Origin: Botrytis cinerea B05.10
Lineage: Eukaryota; Ascomycota; Leotiomycetes; Helotiales; Sclerotiniaceae
Assembly (NCBI RefSeq): GCF_000143535.2
Contig: NC_037320.1
Location: forward strand, 62,001-126,000
Length of the DNA stretch: 64,000 nucleotides
Reading direction: 5' to 3'
The notes beneath the pieces are model-generated. The model searched no databases. It was given only the letters and a program-made list of their open reading frames with translations, and had not been told where the DNA came from. Positions 12,601-25,734 of the stretch are shown here, piece by piece. The position numbers and the translations under genes are program-made. How positions within the stretch are numbered: the stretch's first letter is position 1; every line of letters begins with the position of its first letter.

Positions 12601-14259
12601 GAAAATTGTTAAAGACCCTATGGCCACTCTGTGATCTGGATAGGATGCTTTGCCTGTAGGAAATCTTTCGCTTTCCTGTTCCTTTGCATCCGGGCTATAG
12701 ATATCTCAGTGCCATCGTTGAGAACATACCTTCTGCATAGTTATGCTTCTACTCTGGCATAAGGTCGACGAGGTTGGACTTCTTATTTGTCCTTCTTTGA
12801 TACGATATTCAACTTCTCATGCTAGGTGAGTTTGAGCCCAAGCTAGGGTTCTACATTCCTCTGTTCTCCGAAACAACTTGTGGAGAGAGCAAATTTTGCC
12901 ATATCTTGACGGATGAAAGATCCGTTACTTCGACTCGGGTGGCATATGATAAGAGAGTACAATTTACATGAAAACAATGCTGGGCATGCATGGCTTTTAT
13001 TGCCCAGACCTCAGATAATGGGCGAGGTATGTCAATATGTCCAAGCAAAGTTTGTACATTGATGGCCGAGATGGAGCAACCCTAAAGACTTCGACCATGG
13101 CGTAACGTACTTCTCCCTGTTCAGTAACATGCTAACTCCACAATAGAAGCTTCGTGTATGTACTACCTATAATACTACAAAGACGTTCGGCGATAATTGA
13201 CGAATTCCCACTTTCCGGCACAGCTACAAAATTCGGACATCATAGAATGCGCGCCTCAGATTGATGTGTCGTGAGGATTTCACCAGATTCTCATCATCGG
13301 ATTCGAAGGTTGACTTTTGATGGGAGGAACAAAGGACTTATAGTTGTCAATCATCTCCAATATCTGTGTGTGTGAAAACAGCAAAACGACAAGAACTATC
13401 TGTGACGTCCATTGTTCAGAAATTAGCACCCAATACACATGATCATATCCCGCATAAACTACCGGACCATGATTTGAGTTGGCTTCGACTTGACGATCCC
13501 CACTTCCAATTCTCAGCCCCCATTTACCCCGCAATCAACCCTCATTTCAGCTAGCTAATGAACCGAATTTTATTGGATCTGCTTGAGCTTAGCTCCCCGA
13601 AAAAGGCGACCCTTTGACTGTCTGCCATTCCAAAAATATACCGAACTCTTTCCCGATACAACTAAGACGACGCCGATGTTACAGTTATTTTATTTAGTGT
13701 ATTACTCTGGAGTTACCCCACCATATGTTAATCCACAACTATCAATACAAGATCCAATCATTGAGGAAAGGAGAAGCTAAGCGGACAAACGGGTTAATTC
13801 CGTCATCCTGGGACGGGAACTTATGTTTAGATATCCTTGCATACTGGTAGATCCTCCATATACTTTATTATATGTCCATTGTTCATCTGGGGTATACCGT
13901 ATATGTTGCAAATGTTTGATGGTCGAGCTTCAGCTAAATATTGAGAATAAGAGTGTTCCCTTCCTACACAGATTGTAAGAATTGGACTTCGTTGATACAG
14001 TATCAGCCAAACAAAATCCCAGACATAATCGGTGAGTGATCAACAAGCTCCTTCCATTTTTGTTGCTTTTTGGACTGATATTTCTAATTTAGGTACCGAG
14101 TGCGTGGCACATTTTGAAACATTGATTATTAACAAAATCTTTGGGTTCTTTATCCTTTAGACTTGATATCAATCTCGAGTACCTGCTTCTCATTTGACTT
14201 ATAGGCCTTGTCGTATTCTACCTGGAAAAAATATATAATTCAACAAATTATACCTCAAA
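9700..14259. other. Gene-poor stretch, 4.5 kb
   Basis: I find no gene I can support. About 9700-10440 is the likely promoter of the minus-strand gene at 8595-9699. From about 10440 to 13600 there are scattered open frames on both strands, none longer than about 130 codons. The most protein-like is on the minus strand at 10449-10850, but I could not join it to neighbouring frames. The last 600 bases, AT-rich and ending in a run of A and T, are probably the leader of the GMC oxidoreductase gene. Confidence 0.45.
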
Positions 14260-16493
14260 ATGACATCTACACCACACAACAATTACGATTTCATAATTGT
14301 AGGAGCTGGCCCAGCCGGACTATCCCTCGCAGCACGCCTCTCATCAGCACCTTCTCATCCATCTGTCCTCCTCATCGAAGCAGGAGGTCCCAACAATGAC
14401 CAAGAATATCTCGTTCCCGCTGAACGCTTTACACTATTTGGCACCCAACCCTCCTTAAACTGGGGGTACAAGACAGAGCCCTGTTCTCATCTAGGAGGTC
14501 AACAAATAGATTATTCCCGAGGAAAAGGAATTGGTGGTAGCACCGCTATTAATTTTTCCTGTTGGGTGATCGGGGGAGCGGAAGATTTCAACGCCTGGGC
14601 TGAAAAGGTCGATGATGATGCATGGTCATGGGCGCATGTTAAAGAGCGGCTCAAAAAAATTGAACATTACCACGATGAAGTTCCAGACCAATATCGCGAA
14701 TTTGTGAATCCAAAGCCAGAAGATCATGGAACCAAGGGGCCTCTTCACCTTTCTTACGCTCCCGTTTGGGAAAAGGGTTTGACGGATGTCTATATAGCTG
14801 CCAAACAAGCTGGATTGCCATTAAATACTGATGTCAATTCTGGGAATCCGATTGGAATGGGTATGGGCTCTTCTTGTATGCATGACGGGTTGAGAACAAC
14901 CGCCTCGTCTTATTTACCATTAATGGGTCCGAGATTCGAAACTATTCTCAACGCCCCCGTCGCGAAAGTCCTATTTGATGGGAATAAAACAATAGGCATT
15001 AGAACAACTGATGGTCGAGAATACTATTCTCGTAAAGATGTCATTCTATCAGCCGGTGCATTGAATAGTCCTCAACTTCTCCTCCTTTCTGGAATTGGTC
15101 CTGCTTCCGAACTTAAGAAACACAATATACCAATCATCAAAGATCTTCCACAAGTAGGAAAGAATCTTCAAGATCATTGCTTTTCTACCACAACTCTGTT
15201 GCTGAAAGAAGGATCAAATGATCGTATGGAATTCGAGATGAATGAAGAGATGAAGAAAACTGCAAAGGAAGGTTGGGTTAAAGATAAGAGTGGAAAGTTG
15301 GCGGAATTATATTGTGGTGTTCCGATGGGATGGTTCAAAAACGAGAAAGTTTTGGAATCAAAAGAATTTACTGATTTGCCGGAGGATACAAAGGCTTTTA
15401 TGAGACAGAAGAATGTTCCCACTTTTGAAATTGCTACGGTATGAGTTCATTTTTAATTTTGTTTTTGTTGCCGCTCCGCTGGTCATTGCCTTCGAGGCTT
15501 TTTTGCTTCGTTTCCCATAAGCCTTGAACTAATATCCGACCTCTAGCATGTGCCTCCTCTTTTCACAGGCACCCATGTTCTCTCGCCGACAGATTCCTAC
15601 CTGACCTGTCTCTCTTTTGTCATGAACCCCCAAGCAACAGGCAGCGTCACACTTTCTTCTGCTGACCCCTCTGTACCACCAAAAATCGACGCGAATCTAA
15701 TTAATCATCCATATGATCGACGAGTTCTGATCGAGGCAGTAAGAAAAACAATGGAGTTTTTAAACACGCCTGTTTTTAAAGAGAAGACTGTAAAAATGAT
15801 TGGAGTCCCGGAGGGTGGTGCTGGGGCGAGTGATGAAAGTATTTGGGTTAGTTTCCACTCTCATGTTTTTACATATTTTTCCTGCATCTCGCATCTCCTA
15901 CAAACAAACAAAACTGACAAAGGATTGTAGGAACACTGCCGCAATAATCTCTTCAGCAGCTGGCACATGTGCAGTACAGTCCGTATGGGTAAAAACAAAG
16001 ATGAGAGTACAGCATGTGTAGATACGAATTTTAGGGTATTGGGTGTGGAAGGGTTGAGAGTGGTAGATTTGAGTGTACTTCCGCTTTTGCCAAAGTAAGT
16101 CTTGTTCTTTCCTTTTATTCGTGATTTGTTCCAAGTTCTCATATCCCCTCTTTATTTGACTCCTTCCGGGAAGACCGTTCAAGATAAAGGAGTTTATCAT
16201 GGGAGGTAGATTGATGCATTGAGAATTTGGCTACCTCCTCTCTTATCTCATCTCTCTCATCTCGTGGATGGAGTAGAAACAAAGTTTGAAAGAAGGGAGC
16301 GTTTTAATGAATAAATGAATGGTTTGGGGCTAATGCAAATGCGAAAAATAGTAATCATACACAATCAACAGCATACTTAGTAGGCGAAACAGCAGCCGAG
16401 AAGATGATTGAAGAATATGCCTTGGATTCACCCGGCACTGCTTCTACTCGAAGGGATGCTGAGGGTAGTGTTAGGCTTAGGCCCAGTCTCTAG
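14260..16493 (+). CDS. GMC family FAD-dependent oxidoreductase (choline/glucose oxidase-like)
   Basis: Four exons, 14260-15438, 15547-15846, 15931-16094 and 16352-16493, give 594 residues, a normal length for the family. Introns are 108, 84 and 257 nt with GTATGA, GTTAGT and GTAAGT donors. The N-terminal FAD-binding motif is DFIIVGAGPAGLSLAARL (about residues 10-27). It is followed by the GMC signature around RGKGIGGSTAINF and by the second signature AGALNSPQLLLLSGIGP. The catalytic pair is present: His505 in SSWHMC and His550 in NNHTQSTAYLVGE. No signal peptide is visible, so the enzyme is likely intracellular, unlike secreted glucose or aryl-alcohol oxidases. It should oxidise an alcohol using FAD and reduce oxygen or another acceptor; the substrate cannot be read from the sequence. 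The last intron is long for this genome, so exon 4 is supported mainly by the conserved C-terminal motif. Confidence 0.92.
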
Positions 16494-17063
16494 ACTTAAA
16501 GGTGTTATGGGAGAGGGCATTAGATATTGCTTGTTGGGTATGAGATGGAGTTGTTGAGTCTTTGGGTAATGTGGAGGGTATATATACTGTCGGAAGTTTT
16601 CATGCCTTTGGTTCTTTAGGTTTCAGGTTTGTCTTGGAGTGTTATTAGTTGTGGAAATTGGGAGTTTTGACTCATGATTTAGCCGAATGTTGTTAGTATT
16701 ATGTTTTTAAGGGACAGAGATCAACATTTGGTATCGATTTACTGTCTCTTTCTTTTATATATATGGATTCACTTTCAACTTCACTTCACTATTTCCTCCA
16801 CGCATTGTCAAGCTTCTGAAAAGAGAATTGATATGATCCATCTGAGGGTACGAAGAAAGAGGTGTTCAAGTAATGCCAGCTTGTATTTTGGTAGACTGAT
16901 GCCTTAAAGACGAATGGTATAATCCTAAGAACCCCATTAGTAACACTCCCCCCCCCTCTCTTCCTCTCTTCAACAACCAATCTTCACTCCTCTATTCACC
17001 TTTATAAAATCCCATAACACTAGATATATACTCAAACCCTACCATTTCCCCTAAAAACAATCA
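16494..17063. other. Intergenic before tRNA-Cys
   Basis: Non-coding sequence between the end of the GMC oxidoreductase and the tRNA. It contains a C-run near 16949-16957. Nothing else is evident. Confidence 0.5.
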
Positions 17064-17214
17064 GCCCGTTTAGCGTAGTGGTTAACGCGCATCACTGCAA
17101 GTACCAAGCATTGCCAACAAAGATAGGTATGAATAAAGGAGCTAACCAATGAACCATAGCGTATCGACGAATACAAAAATGATGAGATCCAAGGTTCGAA
17201 TCCTTGATCGGGCT
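17064..17214 (+). tRNA. tRNA-Cys (anticodon GCA) with a 78-nt intron
   Basis: A complete cloverleaf can be folded. The acceptor stem GCCCGTT (17064-17070) pairs with ATCGGGC (17207-17213), with one T-T mismatch; the discriminator base is T. The D stem is GCGT/ACGC. The anticodon stem is CATCA (17090-17094) with TGATG (17180-17184). The loop carries GCA at 17097-17099, which reads Cys codons. The T arm is CAAGG, TTCGAAT, CCTTG. The intron sits at the canonical position after base 37, from 17101 to 17178. The B box GGTTCGAATCC is perfect. No CCA is encoded, as expected for a eukaryotic nuclear tRNA. A T-run follows within 15 bases. Confidence 0.93.
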
Positions 17215-17218
17215 TCAA

Positions 17219-17228
17219 TTTTCTTTTT
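17219..17228 (+). terminator. Pol III terminator of tRNA-Cys
   Basis: Two T-runs (TTTT, then TTTTT after a single C) begin 5 bases after the tRNA. This is the usual RNA polymerase III stop signal. Confidence 0.75.
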
Positions 17229-20200
17229 GGTCTGAGGTTTCAGGGAGAAATGATTTTGAGGTCTAAGTAGAAAATGGAACGTGTGTGAAGGGGATGAGAC
17301 AGGGTGTATTGTTTTCTTTTGGCAATTTTATCGATGAATAGTTATAGTGCGATCTCTCTGGTTATTTGAAAACAAAATCCGAAGAAGTTGGCTTGGAATA
17401 GTTTAAGGTTGAATCATTGGGTTGAAAAAGTGTCCAGATTCACTCTGTGTAGGAGGATATGAGTGTTAGATTTGTTACATTAGTGAAGTGAGAAAGGAAA
17501 GTAATCCAAGCAAGGCAAGGGAATCAGGAGAAGCCAATGAGTAAGTCTGAGCATGACAGATGAGATATCAAATATCATTGCATTATCGTTAAAGAAATGA
17601 TAGCTGTGTCCTAGAGTCTGGTTCTCATTTCTTGACAAACCCAGGATTCAGAGGATTGAGAGAGAGGAATATTTGATTGGATTTCTTATCCCTTCAATGG
17701 TCTATTTTCGCTTATTACCATCCCCCCTTAAAAGAATTTCATCTCTCATGTCCTCAACATCCCTCTCCTTTTGGTCTTTCATTTCCGGTTCTTTCTTCAA
17801 CTGTTTTGTCTATTCGTTACTTTATTCTAATTCTTTCAAGTTGTATATCAAGTCTATTTTGGTCATTTTCTCTATACATCCCATTAACTTTCCTCCGGTC
17901 CCCCCCTCCCACCAGCCCCTCTCGTTTTCTTATACCACTAAAAATAACAATCAATCCAACAAATATACACAAACATGAAAGTCACTCGTCACTTAAGCTC
18001 ATGAAGCTCTGTTTTAATTCTGAACTGTTATTTGGGTTCTCTCTTCGTATGAATGTCCCAAATATCTGGATAGAAACTGAGGAAAAACCAAATATATCGT
18101 GTCTGTTTCTGCCTATCAATTCGAAATTTCACCCACTACTGAGATTTGATCTTTAGTTTCTGGTCTTCTATCTAAGTTCTCTGTTCTTACCCTTCTATAC
18201 TCTATCTCTATTTGCTCTACGACTTTACCATCCGTCACTCAAACTCATATTTTGGTTTTAAGAAGAATATGAAGAACACCACTCACCACTCACTGAACCT
18301 CTTCCTCCTTCCCCAATCTACTTCATTCCATCATGGCGCCAGTTCTTATCAAACATAATTTATCCCCATAAATCCCAATCCCAGCCATCCATCGGTTTTC
18401 ATCCCAGTCCGCAACCCCAAACATCACCGCTAGCTCTTCAATCCTACGTCCAATACCCTCTCTCCTATTCCCTCACACCCATACTCAATCTATATTCATC
18501 TTCCCGCATTCCATCATCCAAGCCATCAACAATCCCCTCTCGAGTTATCTCAATCTCAGAACGCAGAGGAGTGAATGGATGGAGAAGTGATCTGACAGAC
18601 CGAACTACGGAGATGAGATAAGATGAGATGAGATGAGATGAAATTCAGCACAAAAATCCATACTATATAGTTTCCAGTCTGCACGGAGGCAACAATCAGA
18701 AAGATCTTCAAGTGAGCGAAGAGTGAATATGAACAGAGTACCCCAAAATAGCAAGAATATGAAAGGGAAACTCCCAAAAAGGTGCTTGAATCTGAATACT
18801 CTAAACCTCAATCTTGCAAAGCAAATCAAGAGGGAAAAGAACACAATCTACTCAAGGAAGCCAACTCAGCAATCCCGACTCAGATAGCAGATAGAGAAGA
18901 TGGTACAAGGTAAGATAGATAGGATGGAAGAATTATCGAGTTATCTGATTCTCATCATCAACAAGCAGGATGGCACCGCACAATATACAATTATAAATGT
19001 ACAATATCACAAACCATCATTCATTCATTCATTCAATCATCCATTTAAACCTCACATTCTTTTCATCTTCTAATTGTTGAATACCTAAGTGATAGTGCAC
19101 ACAAAGCTTTAATCTTTCCTCTTTCCTCTTTCCTCCTCCTCCTCCTCCTCCCCCCTCTCTATTTTCTATTCTCCGTTCCCTCACTTCCCCATCCCAACAC
19201 ACGATACAAGCACACTTTATCACTCCACCCTTCTTCAACCATCTAATCTACTCTACTCGATACAATTCATTTCCTAACCCATATTATCAACAAACACATC
19301 AATACCAAACACCAAACACCAAACACCACCCCATAGCCAATCCCAAGACTCCCACCACACATTCCCCGAAGCAGAAAAGCGAGAACCCCGGAATCCCGAA
19401 AAGTATTCCACCTCCTCATGACACACAACTAACTCATTGGACGACACGCTTACATTATATAGCATCCTTCCTGATTCCGTACTATCGATTCTATCTACAT
19501 ACAACACATCCAACCACCCTCAAAGTCAACTCACCCCAACTCATCCACTCCACCTCACCCCCCTTCCCTCCTACCCTCCCCCCAAAAGAAGAAGACACAA
19601 CTCAAACCATCACAAACCTCCCATGCACATGCATAAGCCCATGAAATAACCAACGCAAATAGCCCTCCATCTCGTATCAATCAATCAGAACACGCACATA
19701 CACACCGTGATCAATGAATGCAAATCATCTCATACGGTCCGGTACCTAAATGACCGCTCCAATCCTCGTATTCATCTATCCACCTATCTACCCTACCCTG
19801 CCCTACCATACATACAGCACAGTCAGTACAGCACAGCGCGCAGCACAGCACACTATCCTACCGAGTCAAGTCAACTCGCCAAAACATAATTTCCCCAATC
19901 ATCAAATACCTCTCTCTATTCATCGCGTGCTTACAGCAGCTGTAATTAACGTTACAATACCTCGGGATCTCTCCAAGAACTAATCTAATCTATCTACTGT
20001 TGTGTTCCCCCAACCAACCCCAATTGCATTAGAACACCCCCTCCCCCCAAAAACGTAACACAATAACCACTTTGGCAAATCTTGAAGAAAACACCCGACA
20101 TCTCGCTAAGCATTCAGGCAAAATGTCTAGTGTGAACGGAAATACCCGCCCGATTCACACGTTTACACTGCATAATCTACCCTCGTACTGCGTCTTTGCT

Positions 20201-21063
20201 ACTTTTCATACCACAAATCATACCACGAACTGCCTTCAAGAGAGATAAAGTTTCGCCGCATCCATCTTTAGCCCAAACATGTAACACAAGATACCATCTC
20301 ACCAATCTTTCCCCTCTCCCGGTAGTTGCATTTCTTGTCTTTAATTGGGCATCGACCACATCTATTCGGACCTTTACCATGATTTGAATTTCCTTGGCTC
20401 TTATCAAACTCTCCAATCAGTCGTACAATACTAAAGGTAATAAATCTTGGTTCTTTAAGGAGCCGGGGAAGTGTGGATGATTGCCGATATTGCGTTATTG
20501 GATTGATTAATGTCTTTCATCCAGGACCGGGTGAGTTCCCCTCCATTTCTCCACGTCCATTTTTAAATCCCCACGTCTCCACGATTTCTATCCTGTCCTG
20601 TGCACAATGTATTGATATACTATACTTCTTCTCTATCGCCTTCATTCCTGATGTAGCACAAACCATGTTTCATAATTCGTCACCTGTGAGAATTCGTGGA
20701 AGCCAACCGAGGATATGTACATAAACGTTACCAAACCACGACGTTCTTGTATGCCGGTATTTGTTTATCGTCTCGTACTCCCTGTTTCGACATACGTAGT
20801 TTCTCGCCGGGAAATATAATGTCCTTTCATTTTCAGCCTCTTATATCACACCCGACGTCTCTATGCCTTTTATCAACGGCGCAGTACTATGTTTTTGAAC
20901 TGTTTTACCAGTGACAACCTGTGGCCTGCAGTATGGTACTCCAAAGATTCCTGACCGTTATGGAGGACGTGTTGTATATCCAGATAGTCGTTTCGTCGCA
21001 AGTAGCAAGTAAATGCTCGTCGCTCAAGGTTCCAAGTGAATGATACATCTCCAACCCCCCACA
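17229..21063. other. Long intergenic stretch, CT-rich, no gene seen
   Basis: About 3.8 kb with no supported gene. Two strongly pyrimidine-rich segments lie at about 17670-18500 and 19020-20060. The second holds short tandem runs, such as CTC repeats near 19130-19150 and a repeated CAAACAC unit near 19306-19327. Open frames here are short and biased in composition, so I take them as chance. The segments could be promoters or leaders of an unannotated transcript. Confidence 0.45.
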
Positions 21064-22040
21064 TCATCTCCAACCCCCAACTCTTCCTTCATCCCATCTG
21101 TCTTTCCTTTCTCTTCTAGAATAATAAACTTTCTTCGACTCCCTATACTTTCTAACCCAATCACTAGCTTCCCTTTCTGTAGCAACCCCATCACCCTCTA
21201 GAAAGCTCTCTTCCATTGCCCTACATATCATTTCTTGTTCCTGAACACCTTGTCCTAATCTCTGATATAATGAGCTCGGGGAGAAGGGGGCTAACGTTCT
21301 ATCCATCTCGGATTGTTTTTGTTTCCATTGACGTTCCAGTGCATGTGTAGATAATAATTGAGCTTGTGTCGAGGAGCGCAGATGATCAAGTCGAGACTCA
21401 AGCTCCAATAGATGGGTTGCTAGCGCGATATTATCATCCAATGCAGATTTTAATGGTTCTTGTGACGTGGAAATGGATGGATGTGCGGTAGATGTTGAAT
21501 GAGTGAGGGCGGCTAGAAGGGCAGGGTTGGATAATGCGGATGCGAGGTCTTGTTTCCTGGATGATGTTAATAGTGTTCACTAAATGATACGATGTTGCTA
21601 TCCTCCTTTGCCAAACTCTTAATAGTCCTGTTGTACACCAAAAGAAGGATACATAAGATCAATAGAGACATTTATGGGGACCATGATAGGCAGGATAAGA
21701 AAGACCTGCAGAAGAAAGTGTTCAACTGCATATGGCAAGGTAAGACATACGATTTATCCATCAATATTTTCGGAAGCCATTGATCTCCCGGATCTTGTAT
21801 TTGTTGTGGTTGTTCTCGTGAAACAGTTTCTTGTCTCCCTTCGTATTGCACTGATGATTCTCCAGGTCTAGGAAATGATTGATTTCCAGTTCCCGCAGGT
21901 GTACCTTGACGACTCACATCTCGGGAATTTGGTTTAGGCGGCGGTGGTGGTGGTGCATCTGGATCTATACCAGAGTAGGATTGAGAGTTTCGGTGAGGGG
22001 TGTAGCTTGAAGTAGGATAGGTAGACGGCGAGGAAGACAT
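21064..22040 (-). CDS. VPS37: ESCRT-I subunit VPS37-like (Mod(r) domain)
   Basis: Two exons on the minus strand, 22040-21751 and 21556-21064, with a 194-nt intron (GTATGT donor, CCAG acceptor), give 260 residues. The N-terminal half is disordered and carries a proline run (PPPPPPKP). The C-terminal half, about residues 135-245, is a helical Mod(r)/VPS37 domain: a predicted helix-rich stretch with LLELESRLDHLR, then HALERQWKQKQSEMD, FSPSSLYQRLG, and the closing REASDWVRKYRESKKVYYSRR. VPS37 joins VPS23/TSG101 and VPS28 in ESCRT-I, which sorts ubiquitinated membrane cargo into multivesicular endosomes. The short C-terminal Trp/Arg tail is typical of fungal versions. An upstream in-frame ATG at 22109 exists, but the start at 22040 fits better because the preceding residues are not conserved-looking. 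The family call rests on domain pattern recognition. Confidence 0.8.
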
Positions 22041-22419
22041 TATTGAGGGTTGATACTCAAATTGCTTGATAATTGGAAGATTGGATTTGAACTGTATACC
22101 ATGTGCCACTTTGATTTGGAGTATTTGACTATGTATTTTGATGTATGGGTAAGCTAGACGTCGAAAGCTTAAGACTTATTAGTGTAAGGAACGCGGTTGT
22201 TGATGTGGATGCGGATGTTATATTGCAAGATGGATAAAAGCTTGTGAATCGCGATGCATCATCACATTAAGCTTCAACCCCACGATTTGTTTGATAGGTC
22301 TCCATAATTACACGTGCACTGTGTATGGATATCTAGGAATGGTTTTAAATTATTGAGGGTGTGTGTATATCCATTTTCCAGCAGATGGAGTCGAACTTTG
22401 AGTGATCAGCTTCGATAGC

Positions 22420-22700
22420 AGATCCTAAAATCACACCTGATAAATGATAAAGTCGCCCTGTTCTCATATCGTGTCTGTCGAGCATTCATGGGGACAGGCC
22501 CCCAACCCCCGTAGTTCGCTGCGCTCGAAAGTTTGTTCTCTACAATATATTTACTCATTCGAATAGTCTGCCTCCACGGCAGTGGCCCCCGGAGGGCCAG
22601 CGGAGCAACATCTGCATGAGTAGACACATAGTCTTGGCCGGCTATCAGATCAATAACATAGCCTGGCAAGCCTCCGGTCAATCAGCGGAGCGTCATTCAA
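22420..22700. other. Probable mitochondrial DNA insertion (NUMT)
   Basis: A GC-rich patch with sharp edges inside AT-rich intergenic DNA. It contains motifs typical of fungal mitochondrial GC clusters: TTCGCTGCGCTCG near 22507-22519, and CCCCGGAGGGCCAGCGGAGC near 22587-22606. Read on the minus strand, two frames carry phrases I associate with mitochondrial intergenic or intronic sequence in fungi, around GGWGPVPMNARQTRYENRAT and LRGATAVEADYSNE. The identification comes from motif memory, not from an alignment. The boundaries are approximate. Confidence 0.45.
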
Positions 22701-25015
22701 CAGCCAAATTCCGACTGATCAAAAAGCGCACCTAGAGCCAGGAAAGAAAGGAATTCCTTTCATCGAGCATCTTGCACGAGTATCAAAACATGTGATAACA
22801 TACACCTAACAGTAGAGCACTGCAGTAGAGGACTGTAGTACTGTTTCAATCAAACTCAAATTTTTATGTACGTATGAAATTCATCAATTGCTGACAATGC
22901 CTTTCCCCTAAAGCATTGGCAATATGCCTACTTATCTCTACAAGGCAATGGGGCCGATTTTGGTTCCAAGCCATTTACCATTTATCATACCTAGCTAGGT
23001 ATTACAACTAGCTGAGGAAGTTGAATCTCTAAAGATCTTTTCCCTGATATCTCGTTTTCCCCTCCCCCCCCCCAAAAAAGACACCAAGTCGCGTCTCTTT
23101 TCGTTTCGATCCAAAACTCCCATATTAACAAAGATCTTCCGTTATCTTTCCTTATATATTTTAAAAGATCTTACATAAAGTATCTTTATACAGGGAAAGG
23201 GGAAAAAGAAAAAGGGAAATCAGCCGCTCAGTTGCGTTTTTTGTTTTCCGGATGAAGGTTTGAGAATAGGGCCGAATGAGTTTTCTTTTTGGATCCAATT
23301 GTGTGATTTGTTGTTACATTTTTTGGCCTTTTTTGATTGGAAATGATTCTCTTACAAGTTAGATGCGGACAACAAAAGATGAATTGGAAATGAAATGCAA
23401 ATGAAATGCCGAGGGAGACTGGGGATTGATTGGGATTGGGATTGGGATTTACTCCAATAGTATGTTGGATGAAGTCGATGGTAGTGTGAGTTGGAGAGGT
23501 TGGATTGGGGGAGATATCTCTTTTTTTGCTATTCTTTTGTGAAGGATTGGTCTACATACATAGTATCTGTACAGATGTACTTGTCTAATTTAGACAATAC
23601 TTGATCATAATTCATCTAATGAACGTTACGATTATAGTATCTGTTCGTGCAGCTATCCATGAATGGGTATAGCTGATGATTGAGTATATATCTAGCGGTC
23701 TATCGTTCCCTTCTTTCACGGCATATCGCATGGACGAACTATACTATGCATCATTGGGTTTCATCCAAGTTCGATCATCAAAACAAGCATGCGTACTGCA
23801 GAACTTGAATTTCTTCATTCTTTCTGAAAAGATCTTCCGCTCGGAAAACCTTCTACCTTGATTTTCCTCTAACAAGATAGCTAGCCCATGATGCTCATCG
23901 TAGCTTCTCGGCCATATAGTGACATGTACTAGGATTTAGCACGATGTAAGATATTACATACATAGCATCAAAGATTCGAAAGGGAAAGAAAAAAACATCC
24001 TCGGCTTCACATCATTATGGGGCAATGGGGAAAATCCACACTATTTGCCCCAGATCCCGTTTTGCGTAGAAAATTTTAAGAATGTCATGTGTGTGGGAAA
24101 GAGTGGGTTTGGGTTCTCCATAATGATGTCCCTCTGTCATTTTCTCCACCATTTGAAGGACGTTTTGATATGGAGCATTGGTGCGGCTATGGAGCGGCGT
24201 TACTTGAGGTAATATGAAATGTTGATAGGAAATTTGGTCGGAAGACTGGGTGGGAGGGTCTAGATTTGTAATGGACAGCGTTAGGTGCAGTACAGCACAG
24301 TAGTCAGTTGTAAAGTTTGCCGATAGCTTGGGGTTTGGGGAAAGCATTGAAAAGGCAAGGGAATGGGGATGTGGATGTGGGAAAGGTATTAGGTAGGTGG
24401 ATGATGGATGGATGGGAACGGGTTGTTAATCAAAACACTGCAGAATCTAGTTGGATGAAAAACAAGGGATATCAAGTACTTTAGCAATTGGTCACATATG
24501 AATGAGCCTTTTTCAAGTACCGACATGTGTGATGATTAGATCGATGTACGGAAATACAGTACAGTCTCGAAACAGGAGTACAATGACAAAAAGGAAAGAA
24601 TTGGATGCTTGAGTACTTGAATACCGACCTTACTGGTGGTACGATGCAACTTTTCAAGTGACCATAGATTGATTTCGTATCATACTCTGTACTGTGCACC
24701 GTCGTGTTTAATACGGCTTGGCTCGTCAACTCACACTCATCAGATCTCATCATCTTTCTCGGCCAAATATCCTTTTTCCATCTTTTTTTTTTTCTTCTCC
24801 TTCTTCAAAACGGATGGTCAATATCTGGGGCAATATTAAGTAAGAATACTGGTGATCTTATTGGATTCGGGGATAATCACGGAAGAATTCGAAAGTGCTA
24901 TTTTCGGTACCGCCGTGGGTGGCACTGATGGACGGATAGGATAAGGAAACCCTTGCCCAGTAAAAAGGGTCGTTTTGGTTGTTTCGTGTGAAGGAGAGGA
25001 TGGGATAGGACAGAG

Positions 25016-25043
25016 AAGAGGAGAGGAGAGGAGAGGAGAGGAG
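25016..25043. repeat. GAGAG-type purine microsatellite
   Basis: A short tandem run of GGAGA units on the plus strand. The edges are approximate. Confidence 0.7.
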
Positions 25044-25734
25044 CGATGTTGTTTACGAAGCACATACCCATCTCTAAGAAGGACTAGTTGTTGACATGTC
25101 GTCTTACATCGATGTATCATTTGGAGCCATATCGTGATTCTGATCTACTTGATGCCATCCATATCTTACCGTAAACATTCTCCTATGATCTTCAACCACG
25201 ATTCAATCACGAGCTCACAACTTCTAAGCGCAACAGACAGGGCTAGTTCTTGTATCTTCGATTCAAGTATTCTACTTTGCCTGGGTCGCAGGTACATGTC
25301 CCAATATCAAAAGTTCTTCCCCCTCATCATCATCATCACCATCATCATCTCCCCACTCTCAATCCCTCTTCATCGTCACACCCGAATCCCCATCCCCATC
25401 GCACCAATTCCATCAGTCATGTTTTCCTCATTTCTCGTCAATTCATCAGTCATATTACCCAGCAGTCCAGGACCTACATTTCTCGTCTTACTTTATCCGG
25501 ATCTCAATGTGCCTGGGTCCTGGATGTTCCACAATTCCAATCAGTGGAGTGTGGAGTCTCCATAAAGACGCCGACCGAATGTTCCTTTGGTGCTAAACTC
25601 AAAGTGGGTATAGATTTGGATTGGGATCGGGATTGGGAAAATAAGATTTTGGAGAGATGTCCGTTGGGCGAATGGGGGGGGAGGGATTGAATAGTTGGGC
25701 CGATAGAGAAGAAAATGAGATGTGTCTGTAGATG

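Noticed and set aside
17673..18156. Plus-strand open frames of 101 and 159 codons after the tRNA
   Set aside because: Pyrimidine-rich DNA gives Ser/Leu/Phe/Pro-biased peptides in two overlapping frames at once, which suggests chance.
22987..23002. 16-bp perfect palindrome in intergenic DNA
   Set aside because: It is short, single and without a partner or known site; it is likely by chance in this amount of AT-rich sequence.
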